5,992 nucleotides of DNA from JANXSF01 sp043755435 (GTDB lineage: Bacteria; Acidobacteriota; Terriglobia; Bryobacterales; Bryobacteraceae). Location: NCBI GenBank assembly GCA_043755435.1, contig JAYUSZ010000042.1, positions 1 to 5,992 of the forward strand, written 5' to 3'. The notes under the pieces are model-generated. The model made no database searches. It was given only the letters and a program-made list of their open reading frames with translations, and was not told the DNA's origin. How positions within the stretch are numbered: the first letter of the stretch is position 1; each line of letters starts with the position of its first letter. Of the stretch, positions 1 to 5,913 are shown in pieces. Made by a program: the position numbers and the translations under genes.

Positions 1-1518
1 CAAACAGGATTCGTGGAACAAGGCCTATACGCCGTCGCGTTTCATCCAAAGTTCAAGCAGAACGGCTATTTCTATGTCCACTATTCTTCGCTGCCATTCA
101 ACGGCGCAGGTGTTGTGGTTCGCTTTCAAGTTGACCCTGCCAATCCAAACGTGATGACGCCGGAGCGCACCAACAAAACGGCCAAAGTGATTCTGCGCAT
201 GGAGCGTCCTTATTACAACCACAACGGCGGCCAGATTGAATTCGGCCCCGATGGATACTTATACATTGCCAGCGGCGATGGTGGTTGGGAAGGCGATCCG
301 TATGGATCGGGTCAGGATCTTACTGTGTTGTTCGGCAAAATGCTGCGCATTGATGTGAACACGGAGGATGACGATCAAATCGCTTACAAAATTCCTCCTA
401 CCAATCCGTTTGTGCAGGCTCGTAAAGAAAGGCTGATGGTGCTGTTCGGCGTTAGCGAACTGGAGTTTTCTAAGATTAAGCCACGCGCTCGTCCTGAAAT
501 CTGGTCCTATGGCTTACGCAATCCTTATGAGTTCTCCTTCGATCTGAAGACCGGTGACATGTATATGGCCGACGTCGGCCAAAATCATTGGGAAGAGATC
601 GATTTCCAACCCGCAGCAAGCAAAGGAGGCGAAAACTATGGATGGAACTTCAACATGGGCAGTTGGTGTTTCCCCATGACTGGGCCTGATGATAAGTGTC
701 CGCAAGTTGGTTTGCTACCAGCAGGTGAATATCCGCACGAAAATCCGTATCCAGGCGCAGCACCTTTGAAAGATGGCCATGGTTGTTCCATTGAAGGCTT
801 GGGTGTGGCGAATTACGGTGGCATGAAAGGTGTTTATCTGGTTGGCGATTGGTGCTCTGGCCGCGTCTTCGGCATGGGCTGGGATGGCAGCAAATGGCAG
901 TTACAAGAGATGTTACATACTAACTTGCAGTTCACTGCCGGCGGCTACGATGAACAAGGCAATGTCTATGCGGTGAACTGTAACTGCTTCTATACTTCCG
1001 ACAAAGGACCAATGGCGAATCCTCCAGGTGCCTTATGGAAAATCGTAGCGTCGAACAACGTTCCCGCAGGTTCAGAAACGGCTCGCGTGGTTACTGAAAT
1101 CAGCCAGGCCGGCGGCGCTGCTGCTTCCAACGCCGATGGCTCGGTTGCTTTCCAAAGCGTTTTGGACAACAAGCCTCTGAAGATTGTGCCTATGGCCGGG
1201 GAGCGGGTCAGCGCGCAGGCCACTCAATTCCAGAAGACCGGCGTGAATCCGTACAAAGGCAATACCGCTGCGGCAACTGCAGGCAAAGCGGTCTATCAAC
1301 AATGGTGCGCAGCTTGCCACTTGGCTGACGGCACAGGGCGCATCGGCTCCAACCTTGTGGATAATAACTATACTTATCCTCGCGTCAAGACCGACGTGGG
1401 AACATTTGAGGCAATCTATGGCGGTGCCAGTGGAGCAATGCAATCCTTTGGTGGTCGCGTAAGTCAGGACGATATCTTGAAAATCATGACTTACATTGAG
1501 TCGATAAAAAAGAAGTGA
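1..1518 (+). CDS. PQQ-type glucose/sorbosone dehydrogenase fused to C-terminal cytochrome c (5' partial)
   Basis: This probably oxidises a sugar or other aldose/alcohol in the periplasm with PQQ and passes electrons to its own heme. The reading frame is open to the left edge, and the first visible residues already match the family's N-terminal propeller (EQGLYAVAFHP), so the true start is outside the window; the GTG at 13 is not a credible start. 505 residues are visible. Numbering from base 1, the propeller (about 1-345) shows NHNGGQ with the expected catalytic-type His74, GDGG at 92-95, YGLRNP with Arg173, DVGQNHWEEI at 191-200 and NYGWN at 212-216. A linker of about 80 residues follows. 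The C-terminal class I cytochrome c domain (about 424-505) has CAACH at 436-440 and a likely axial Met480 in AMQSFGG. About 20 extra residues (near 137-160) precede the YGLRNP block compared with the relatives I recall. Fold and fusion are secure. The substrate is unknown, and some propellers of this family do not bind PQQ. Confidence 0.93.
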   Translation, partial: QTGFVEQGLYAVAFHPKFKQNGYFYVHYSSLPFNGAGVVVRFQVDPANPNVMTPERTNKTAKVILRMERPYYNHNGGQIEFGPDGYLYIASGDGGWEGDPYGSGQDLTVLFGKMLRIDVNTEDDDQIAYKIPPTNPFVQARKERLMVLFGVSELEFSKIKPRARPEIWSYGLRNPYEFSFDLKTGDMYMADVGQNHWEEIDFQPAASKGGENYGWNFNMGSWCFPMTGPDDKCPQVGLLPAGEYPHENPYPGAAPLKDGHGCSIEGLGVANYGGMKGVYLVGDWCSGRVFGMGWDGSKWQLQEMLHTNLQFTAGGYDEQGNVYAVNCNCFYTSDKGPMANPPGALWKIVASNNVPAGSETARVVTEISQAGGAAASNADGSVAFQSVLDNKPLKIVPMAGERVSAQATQFQKTGVNPYKGNTAAATAGKAVYQQWCAACHLADGTGRIGSNLVDNNYTYPRVKTDVGTFEAIYGGASGAMQSFGGRVSQDDILKIMTYIESIKKK

Positions 1519-1526
1519 TGCCAATT

Positions 1527-1553
1527 CAGCAGGAAAGCACCGCTTCCGTGCTG
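1527..1553 (+). terminator. Possible transcription terminator hairpin after the dehydrogenase
   Basis: The hairpin begins 8 bases after the TGA stop. CAGCA-GGAA (1527-1535) pairs with TTCC-TGCTG (1544-1547 and 1549-1553), giving nine pairs with one bulged G at 1548 and an 8-base loop. No U-tract follows (the next bases are TTACCG). It may be a weak or factor-assisted terminator, or a 3' end-protecting hairpin. Position supports the call; sequence supports it only partly. Confidence 0.4.
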
Positions 1554-1560
1554 TTACCGT

Positions 1561-1592
1561 TACAGAGGCGCGACCGTAAGGGAGAGGTCCTC
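1561..1592. repeat. Palindromic element resembling an interspersed intergenic repeat
   Basis: GAGG (1565-1568) plus ACC (1573-1575) pair with GGT (1586-1588) plus CCTC (1589-1592) around GTAAGGGAGA, leaving a CGCG bulge. The core GCGACCGTAAGGGAG closely resembles a short palindromic motif that I recall from memory as recurrent between genes in Acidobacteria and Planctomycetes. Here the arms are degenerate, as in a decayed copy. Only one copy is visible in this window, so the repeat status rests on recall and not on the sequence. Confidence 0.4.
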
Positions 1593-1655
1593 AATATAAG
1601 CTGCATTTCACGATTATGGCTTCCAACTGCCGTTTTTGGGATTAACGCGCGGATG

Positions 1656-1682
1656 CTTAGCGCTAAGTAGTTCGCCAACTAC
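1656..1682. repeat. Two overlapping perfect inverted repeats
   Basis: CTTAGCGCTAAG (1656-1667) is a 12-base perfect palindrome. It shares its last G with a second dyad, GTAGTT (1667-1672) / AACTAC (1677-1682), around the four-base loop CGCC. The second can form a compact stem-loop on either strand. Neither is followed by a U-tract, so they do not read as standard terminators. They could be a protein-binding site or a decayed repeat; function is unknown. Confidence 0.5.
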
Positions 1683-1758
1683 CACCGCCCCTAATTCACG
1701 TCCTCAGGATGCAGTTGTGTAGATCGCGGGGGTGCATGCCAGAGAATTCGTCAAATGC

Positions 1759-2175
1759 CTACTGCCCCAACTCATGACAGACATTGCATCGGACAGTGGC
1801 ATGGTTATCTCGATGGCATTCAACACAACTGAACATCTTCAGTGGGCGTTCCACTGCAAGCACATCCTTCGCCGCAACATCGCCATGGCAAGCGGAACAC
1901 TCCACCTTGTGCTTGGCGTGACTGAACGAAATGAAGTCCGGTAGTTGATACACACGTTTGGATGGAATTTTTCCAGGTTCAGATTCTGTATGGCACACTT
2001 TGCATTTGCTCGAAGCAGGGAAGCGTGCTGCCTCTCCTGTTCCGTCATGGCATTCCGTACACTTCTGTTTTAGAGGGGCATGCTTTTTGTGGCTGAACGG
2101 AACTGCGTCCGCCGCCAGATAACTGGCACAAACCAACACTAAAGCGGTGAAAAGGAAAATTCGTTGCCGCATCAC
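1759..2175 (-). CDS. Exported pentaheme c7/c3-like cytochrome
   Basis: This is a small periplasmic electron carrier with five covalent hemes. It has 138 residues from GTG at 2175, or 137 from ATG at 2172, which directly follows. A signal peptide covers about residues 1-24, with an ADA motif before V25. CXXCH motifs lie at 39-43 (CTECH), 58-62 (CKVCH), 93-97 (CSACH), 117-121 (CVECH) and 130-134 (CNVCH). Exactly five other histidines remain: H29 and H32 (FSHKKH), H86 and H89 (FSHAKH) and H125. These are enough to give every heme a second His ligand, as in the bis-His class III cytochromes. The repeated FSHxKH blocks suggest internal duplication of a c7-like unit. It lies about 29 bases behind the PilZ gene on the same strand. 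No Shine-Dalgarno site is visible, and a possible -10 box sits 9 bases ahead of the GTG. Its redox partner is not encoded here. Confidence 0.92.
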   Translation of the reverse strand: MMRQRIFLFTALVLVCASYLAADAVPFSHKKHAPLKQKCTECHDGTGEAARFPASSKCKVCHTESEPGKIPSKRVYQLPDFISFSHAKHKVECSACHGDVAAKDVLAVERPLKMFSCVECHRDNHATVRCNVCHELGQ

Positions 2176-2184
2176 ACAGCTACT

Positions 2185-2190
2185 AATATA
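2185..2190 (-). promoter_or_regulatory. Possible -10 box for the pentaheme cytochrome gene
   Basis: TATATT on the minus strand matches the TATAAT consensus at five of six positions. It lies 9 bases before the GTG and 12 before the ATG, so transcription would begin only a few bases ahead of the gene. A weak -35 (TTCAGT) lies 16 bases upstream, inside the end of the PilZ gene. This would allow expression independent of PilZ, with an almost leaderless message. The evidence is suggestive only. Confidence 0.3.
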
Positions 2191-2204
2191 AACCGGCCAG
2201 AGGT

Positions 2205-2618
2205 TTACTGAACAGTCAGACCGGTCAACTCAGGCTTTGGCAGTGCTTGTGATGGTTCCACGTCAATAGCTTCCACTAACTGGCGTGGATCAAACATATA
2301 CTGCGGTTGGAACCGACGGGCATTCCACTTTTTCTTATCCTCAAATTCCACACCCAGGAAGTAGCCGATTTCACGATAGACACAATACTTCACTTCGCCA
2401 ACCAGTTCCCCGTCCGGGTAGGCAATTTCCACCGAAGTGCCTAGCGGCAGCTCCTCATCCACCTGCAGACAAGCGCCTGAGGCCGAAATATCTTCCAGGT
2501 TTGCTATGGTCTTTCGTGAAGTGCCAAGTTTGTCTTGCCACTTCACGTCAACCAGATCTGCACACATCATTCTTGGCTCAATCCGCCGCTCGCTCATACA
2601 TGTACTATCGGGTTTCAT
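2205..2618 (-). CDS. PilZ-domain c-di-GMP receptor protein
   Basis: This is a cytoplasmic single-domain PilZ protein, expected to bind cyclic di-GMP and relay it to an unknown target. Both signature parts are present. ERRIEPR carries the RxxxR motif near the N-terminus, and DISASG (DxSxxG) follows about 27 residues later. The beta-barrel continues through ACLQVDEELPLGTSVEIAY to GYFLGVEFE. After the domain, about 40 residues (rich in Gln, Pro and Glu toward the end) form a tail without a recognised motif. The start is uncertain. ATG at 2618 is used here (137 residues). TTG at 2636 gives 143 residues, and ATG at 2597 puts the start directly before SERR, a common arrangement in this family. None has a well-spaced Shine-Dalgarno site. 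The gene lies downstream of the hydrolase and ahead of the pentaheme cytochrome on the same strand. The family call is firm; the partner is unknown. Confidence 0.9.
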   Translation of the reverse strand: MKPDSTCMSERRIEPRMMCADLVDVKWQDKLGTSRKTIANLEDISASGACLQVDEELPLGTSVEIAYPDGELVGEVKYCVYREIGYFLGVEFEDKKKWNARRFQPQYMFDPRQLVEAIDVEPSQALPKPELTGLTVQ

Positions 2619-2677
2619 TCCTGGAACGTTTAGCAATGGAAAGCATGAAAAAGACCCTAAACCTTTGTAGTTTTATC

Positions 2678-3961
2678 TTAGATCTTCTGGGCTATGAGGT
2701 TCTTGACCCACTGGGAAATGTCGTTGGTCACATAATCCGGAACATGCCCGGGACGCATATATTCAGCTGGTTTGGACTTCCCCTCGCCTTCCAGAAATAG
2801 GTGGTTCAGGTTTGGGTAGCTCTTCAAAACAACCTTATCCTGCCCGCCAATCCCAGCCTTCCAATTTGCAAAATCTTCCATGGTTACCTGGTAGTCCCGC
2901 TCCCCCTGCAGTACCATTATTGGCAAAGTCAGCTTCTTTGCAACCGGCAAGGCAAGTGCCGAATCCACCTCCTGCCAATAGTAGCCAGGGGCGCCCAACA
3001 CGTTTTTCTCTGCACTTTCCGCAGTAATGTTCTTCAGCTTTTCCACTTCCGCCAACTGAGTTTCCAGCGCCTTCACTCCCGGATTCAGCGTCATGATATA
3101 TTTCGTTTGCTCCGCCGCCAGAGTCGATGCGGGACGCGTTGGGCCAGCCAGGATCACAATACCCGCCAATTTTCCGTCTTCCTTCGCCATCTGCGGTGCC
3201 AGTTGTCCGCCCAGGCTGTGGCCCAAAATGACGATTCGTGCCGGGTCTATTTTCGCGGTACCGCGCAGAAGCGCCACAGCGTTCAGCGCATCCTCAGTTA
3301 CTTCCTGCTTCAGGGTGATTTTCTCGCCATAAGACTGTCTTCCGTATTTCTTAGTCCGCTTGTCGTAGCGCAGCACCGCTACTCCCTGCTGAGCCAACCC
3401 CCAGGCCAGGTCACGATAAGGAGTGTTCGGTCCCATGGTTAAGTCCCGATCCGCCGGTCCTGAACCGTGCACAATCACAACGGCTGGAAATGGGCCATCG
3501 CCCTTCGGCCAGGAAAGAGTGCCCGGCATTTCAAAGGTATCGGTCTTCACCACCACCTGTTCTTCCTTCACTGGACTCACCATTGGAATAGGCCGCATGG
3601 GCCTGACGTTGAAACTGCTCACTTTGCCATCGGTATCAATGGCCACGCTGATGTCCACCGCCCCGTTTTCAAATTCAGCGGGGTAAATGAACATGTCTAG
3701 CGCACCAACAGCCTCAGCCCGGCCCTCGCTTAAGTACTTCTTGAAGGAGCCCAGTTGCTTCAACCCTGGTTCAATGCGGGCCTTCAGCGTGGCCTCTGGC
3801 AAAACTTTTTGTTGCTGCTCATTGAAGCGGGCGAATAGCTTGGCAAGCTGGCCGGCAACCAGATCGTCAGCCGCAGCTTTGGCGGCAACTCGCTTGGGAT
3901 CAGCTTTCGGTTGGGCGCTGGCGGTGGCCAGACTTAGAAGGATTAACAATAAAATGCGCAT
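2678..3961 (-). CDS. Exported alpha/beta hydrolase with N-terminal DUF3887-like domain
   Basis: This is a secreted or periplasmic serine hydrolase, probably an esterase or S33-peptidase-like enzyme; the substrate is unknown. It has 427 residues. A signal peptide covers 1-16 (hydrophobic LLLILLSLATASA, cleavage likely after A16). Residues about 30-120 resemble DUF3887, a small domain often placed before such hydrolases. The hydrolase domain (about 135-425) has the oxyanion-hole motif HGSGP at 165-169 and the nucleophile elbow GHSLGG at 247-252 with Ser249. The probable acid is Asp356 (GERD) and the probable base is His387 (LNHLF), so the triad looks complete. A cap-like helical insertion lies at about 275-340. 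The ATG at 3961 is preceded by a weak purine stretch (AAGAGAAA), and the signal peptide starts directly there, which supports this start. It sits 69 bases after the HEAT-repeat gene. The length is normal for this architecture. Confidence 0.92.
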   Translation of the reverse strand: MRILLLILLSLATASAQPKADPKRVAAKAAADDLVAGQLAKLFARFNEQQQKVLPEATLKARIEPGLKQLGSFKKYLSEGRAEAVGALDMFIYPAEFENGAVDISVAIDTDGKVSSFNVRPMRPIPMVSPVKEEQVVVKTDTFEMPGTLSWPKGDGPFPAVVIVHGSGPADRDLTMGPNTPYRDLAWGLAQQGVAVLRYDKRTKKYGRQSYGEKITLKQEVTEDALNAVALLRGTAKIDPARIVILGHSLGGQLAPQMAKEDGKLAGIVILAGPTRPASTLAAEQTKYIMTLNPGVKALETQLAEVEKLKNITAESAEKNVLGAPGYYWQEVDSALALPVAKKLTLPIMVLQGERDYQVTMEDFANWKAGIGGQDKVVLKSYPNLNHLFLEGEGKSKPAEYMRPGHVPDYVTNDISQWVKNLIAQKI

Positions 3962-3975
3962 CGTGGGTTTCTCTT

Positions 3976-3991
3976 GGCTGATAAACCAGCC
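3976..3991 (-). other. Short hairpin in the leader of the hydrolase gene
   Basis: On the minus strand GGCTG and CAGCC pair around GTTTAT; a G-U pair can extend the stem to six. The hairpin lies about 15 bases before the hydrolase ATG, inside the 69-base spacer. No U-tract follows, so it is not a normal terminator. It may affect translation initiation, or it may be chance. Confidence 0.25.
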
Positions 3992-4030
3992 TTACCTAAT
4001 AGAATACGAAACTCGCCAATCGACCGGAAG

Positions 4031-5845
4031 TCAATTTCTGGATTGCCCGGCATTGTCCAAATGGAACAAGGCTCTTTGCACGCAGTAACGCACTATGCCA
4101 CTTTTATCCTTTGCCAGTTCCGTGATCCTCGAAATCTGATCCTTTGATCCACGCACTCCGATGGCATAAGCGGCATTAGCGCGCACTCTGTCCACAGGGT
4201 CACTTAGCAGAGCTGAGACTTGTTCAAATGGGAAGTCTTCGTTACGCCGGCAAATCAAAATGATCGCAGCTGCCCGGCGGTCTGAATCTTCGTCACGCAG
4301 CATTCCGATGAGCACATCGCCTGGGTTGGAAATCTCTTTGTTCCAATCGCCGCTGATTAGTTTATTGGTTTCACCGCGCAGATGAGCCGCTTTACCCTTA
4401 GAGCGAAGTTGTTGGTGTATTTGTTCAAAACTGGGATCGATGGTCGCCAGCGAAGCCGCAGCCATCCAGCGATCTTGGATATCCGCCGTCGAGTGGATTA
4501 ACTCATCGAGTATCTTGCGGGTTTCAGAATTATTGAATTGAACCAGCGCCTCAACAGCAAGGTTCGCGTACCCACCCAACAGCAGACGCTTCAAAGTGGG
4601 CAAGGCGCGCAAGTCCGCCAATGATGCTAAGGCCAAGAAACCTTCCTTGACCCTCCAATAATGTGCTGAGCTACGATCCGGCTTCAGCGCATTTAGCCAA
4701 TTCAGAATCGCAGTGCCCGCATCACTACTGTGCGTATTTCCAAGCCCCTGCAGAGCTGCAATCTGCTCTTCGATTGTATCCGACAGAAGAAACGGAACAA
4801 GTTTCGGAACTGCGGCCTGGCCGAACGCTGCAATCGCCAACTGCAAATTCCGCCTAAATGCGGTCCGGTGATTCCTGTTACTCCATTGTTCGTCGTTGAA
4901 GACTTCAATGAAGGCATTGAGCATGCAGGGATGATTGATCTTCGAAACGACACGTAAGGCAAAACGGCTGCGCCGTTCCAGAAACCAGTCGACTAGCCTT
5001 GAAATAATCGCCAGGTCAGGTGCTTGAGCCAGTTGCAGGCCAGCGGCGTATTGAGCACACGTATCCGGGTGGTTCAGCATTCGCAACAGACTGCTGGTGC
5101 TTCGTCTGCCCATCGACGCAAAGCGCCGACGCCAAGCTGCGTCCAACACCGGCTCGGTTCTCGTCGATTGCATGGGAACAAACGTTCGCATCTGGGCGCG
5201 GCGGCCGCTGTGCCATTCGTCGAGCCATAAATCGGGAATCATGTCACGAAGAGGTTTGTAGGATCGTGTTTCCTCCTCTGACTCCTTGTAGCGGACGCGC
5301 ACGCCTACAGGAAGCGACTTCCAGTAGGTTGGCTTCCAATGCCGAATGGAACGCCGCTTCTCCGATCCAGGGACACTTCTTCTCGACCACGCAAGATAGA
5401 CATCAACCATTTCGGCATTCGTACACTCAATGCCTGCATCGGCAAAATACTTGACATGGTAGCTCCAATCAAACTGCGCCATGCTCTCCCATCGCGCACC
5501 GCCTTGAGGGGTTAAGCCATACGCAAGATCCAGGGCACCGCAAAGTGCCGCATCGATTTCTTCGCGAGTTGGCACAAACATTGGATGACGCTTTTGTTGG
5601 GCCTGCCTCCACGCTCGCCTAACAGCCAAATCTCCGCAGCAGGTCAGATTGTACAGGGTCTCCAGCAGTTCGTCGCGACTGAATTTAGGGTCAGGCCTGT
5701 TTACGACTTCGCCAAGGTTCGGTAAATCGAAGGTCGAAAACTTTTCATGGTACTCGTAAGCGATCGAGAGGATAAAGAATTCAAGCTCTGGGTGAGCCAA
5801 TAGGAAGAATCCACCGTTGGATGGGGCAGGAGGATCAATGCCCAC
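4031..5845 (-). CDS. HEAT-repeat protein with winged-helix-like N-terminal domain, function unknown
   Basis: I do not recognise a named family for the whole protein. It has 604 residues, with no signal peptide or membrane segment, so it is probably cytoplasmic. The N-terminal part (about 14-125) reads like a winged helix: a helical stretch, then SRDELLETLYNLTCCGDLAVR, and later YGLTPQGGARWE, which resembles the Y-x-LT-x-x-G strand of such domains. Residues 126-230 are rich in Trp and Arg, with no motif I know. From about 250 to the end are alpha-helical HEAT/armadillo-type repeats, clearest at 345-370, 415-438, 510-533, 542-566 and 572-596 (for example LLSDPVDRVRANAAYAIG). HEAT arrays usually bind proteins. 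The GTG at 5845 follows directly on an in-frame TAA, so it is the earliest possible start; no ATG occurs before residue 89. A TTG at residue 16 is an alternative. No Shine-Dalgarno site is visible, but a -10-like box lies 7 bases upstream. Confidence 0.85.
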   Translation of the reverse strand: MGIDPPAPSNGGFFLLAHPELEFFILSIAYEYHEKFSTFDLPNLGEVVNRPDPKFSRDELLETLYNLTCCGDLAVRRAWRQAQQKRHPMFVPTREEIDAALCGALDLAYGLTPQGGARWESMAQFDWSYHVKYFADAGIECTNAEMVDVYLAWSRRSVPGSEKRRSIRHWKPTYWKSLPVGVRVRYKESEEETRSYKPLRDMIPDLWLDEWHSGRRAQMRTFVPMQSTRTEPVLDAAWRRRFASMGRRSTSSLLRMLNHPDTCAQYAAGLQLAQAPDLAIISRLVDWFLERRSRFALRVVSKINHPCMLNAFIEVFNDEQWSNRNHRTAFRRNLQLAIAAFGQAAVPKLVPFLLSDTIEEQIAALQGLGNTHSSDAGTAILNWLNALKPDRSSAHYWRVKEGFLALASLADLRALPTLKRLLLGGYANLAVEALVQFNNSETRKILDELIHSTADIQDRWMAAASLATIDPSFEQIHQQLRSKGKAAHLRGETNKLISGDWNKEISNPGDVLIGMLRDEDSDRRAAAIILICRRNEDFPFEQVSALLSDPVDRVRANAAYAIGVRGSKDQISRITELAKDKSGIVRYCVQRALFHLDNAGQSRN

Positions 5846-5852
5846 TTAAATT

Positions 5853-5883
5853 ACTATACTCAGTATTACACAGAAAAAAACAA
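5853..5883 (-). promoter_or_regulatory. Candidate promoter of the HEAT-repeat gene
   Basis: The minus strand reads TATAGT at 5858-5853, five of six matches to TATAAT, followed by AATTTAA and then the GTG start. A weak -35 (TTGTTT, 5883-5878) lies 19 bases upstream and overlaps the T-tract of the preceding terminator. The 7-base gap would place the transcript start at or very near the GTG, which fits the absence of a ribosome site. The -35 is poor, so confidence is moderate to low. Confidence 0.4.
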
Positions 5884-5913
5884 GGGGAGCGGGAAATCGA
5901 ATCTCCGCCCCCC
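5874..5913 (-). terminator. Rho-independent terminator of an upstream minus-strand gene
   Basis: On the minus strand, nine bases at 5913-5905 (GGGGGGCGG) pair with 5892-5884 (CCGCTCCCC) through eight Watson-Crick pairs and one G-U pair. The loop is 12 bases, and TTGTTTTTTT follows at once at 5883-5874. A GC-rich stem plus U-tract is the classic intrinsic terminator. The plus strand has no U-tract after the stem, so the element is directional. It should end a transcript entering from right of the window and insulate the HEAT gene. Confidence 0.8.

Larger units (their letters stand above)
1519..1758. other. Noncoding spacer between convergent genes
   Basis: The spacer is 240 bases long and lies between the stop of the plus-strand dehydrogenase and the stop of the minus-strand pentaheme cytochrome. 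No frame here has a convincing start, ribosome site or protein-like composition. It holds the hairpin at 1527-1553, the palindromic element at 1561-1592 and the overlapping dyads at 1656-1682. The remainder (about 1683-1758) shows nothing I can interpret, and I see no clear U-tract terminator for the cytochrome gene. Confidence 0.75.

Noticed and set aside
1072..1524. Open minus-strand frame of 150 codons
   Set aside because: It is antisense to the linker and heme domain of the dehydrogenase, where the plus strand clearly codes CAACH and the axial Met.
1566..1670. Short plus-strand frame through the palindromic element (translation beginning RDRKGEV)
   Set aside because: It has no start codon in context, and its first part is just the translated palindrome. 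Such translations commonly arise as spurious annotations.
2285..2800. Open plus-strand frame of 171 codons
   Set aside because: It runs antisense across the PilZ gene and the end of the hydrolase gene and shows no domain.
2801..3442. Open plus-strand frame of 213 codons
   Set aside because: It lies wholly antisense to the hydrolase, whose catalytic motifs are intact, and its translation has skewed, non-protein-like composition with no recognisable motif.
5020..5454. Open plus-strand frame of 144 codons
   Set aside because: It is antisense to the HEAT-repeat gene, with a low-complexity translation and no ribosome site.
5874..5913. A T-loop-like TTCGATT within the minus-strand hairpin, suggesting the 3' end of a tRNA, or an attachment-site remnant
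   Set aside because: The bases flanking the loop pair at only three of five T-stem positions, the conserved closing G-C pair is absent, and no D-arm, anticodon arm or 5' acceptor strand is found to the right. The terminator explanation fits better.
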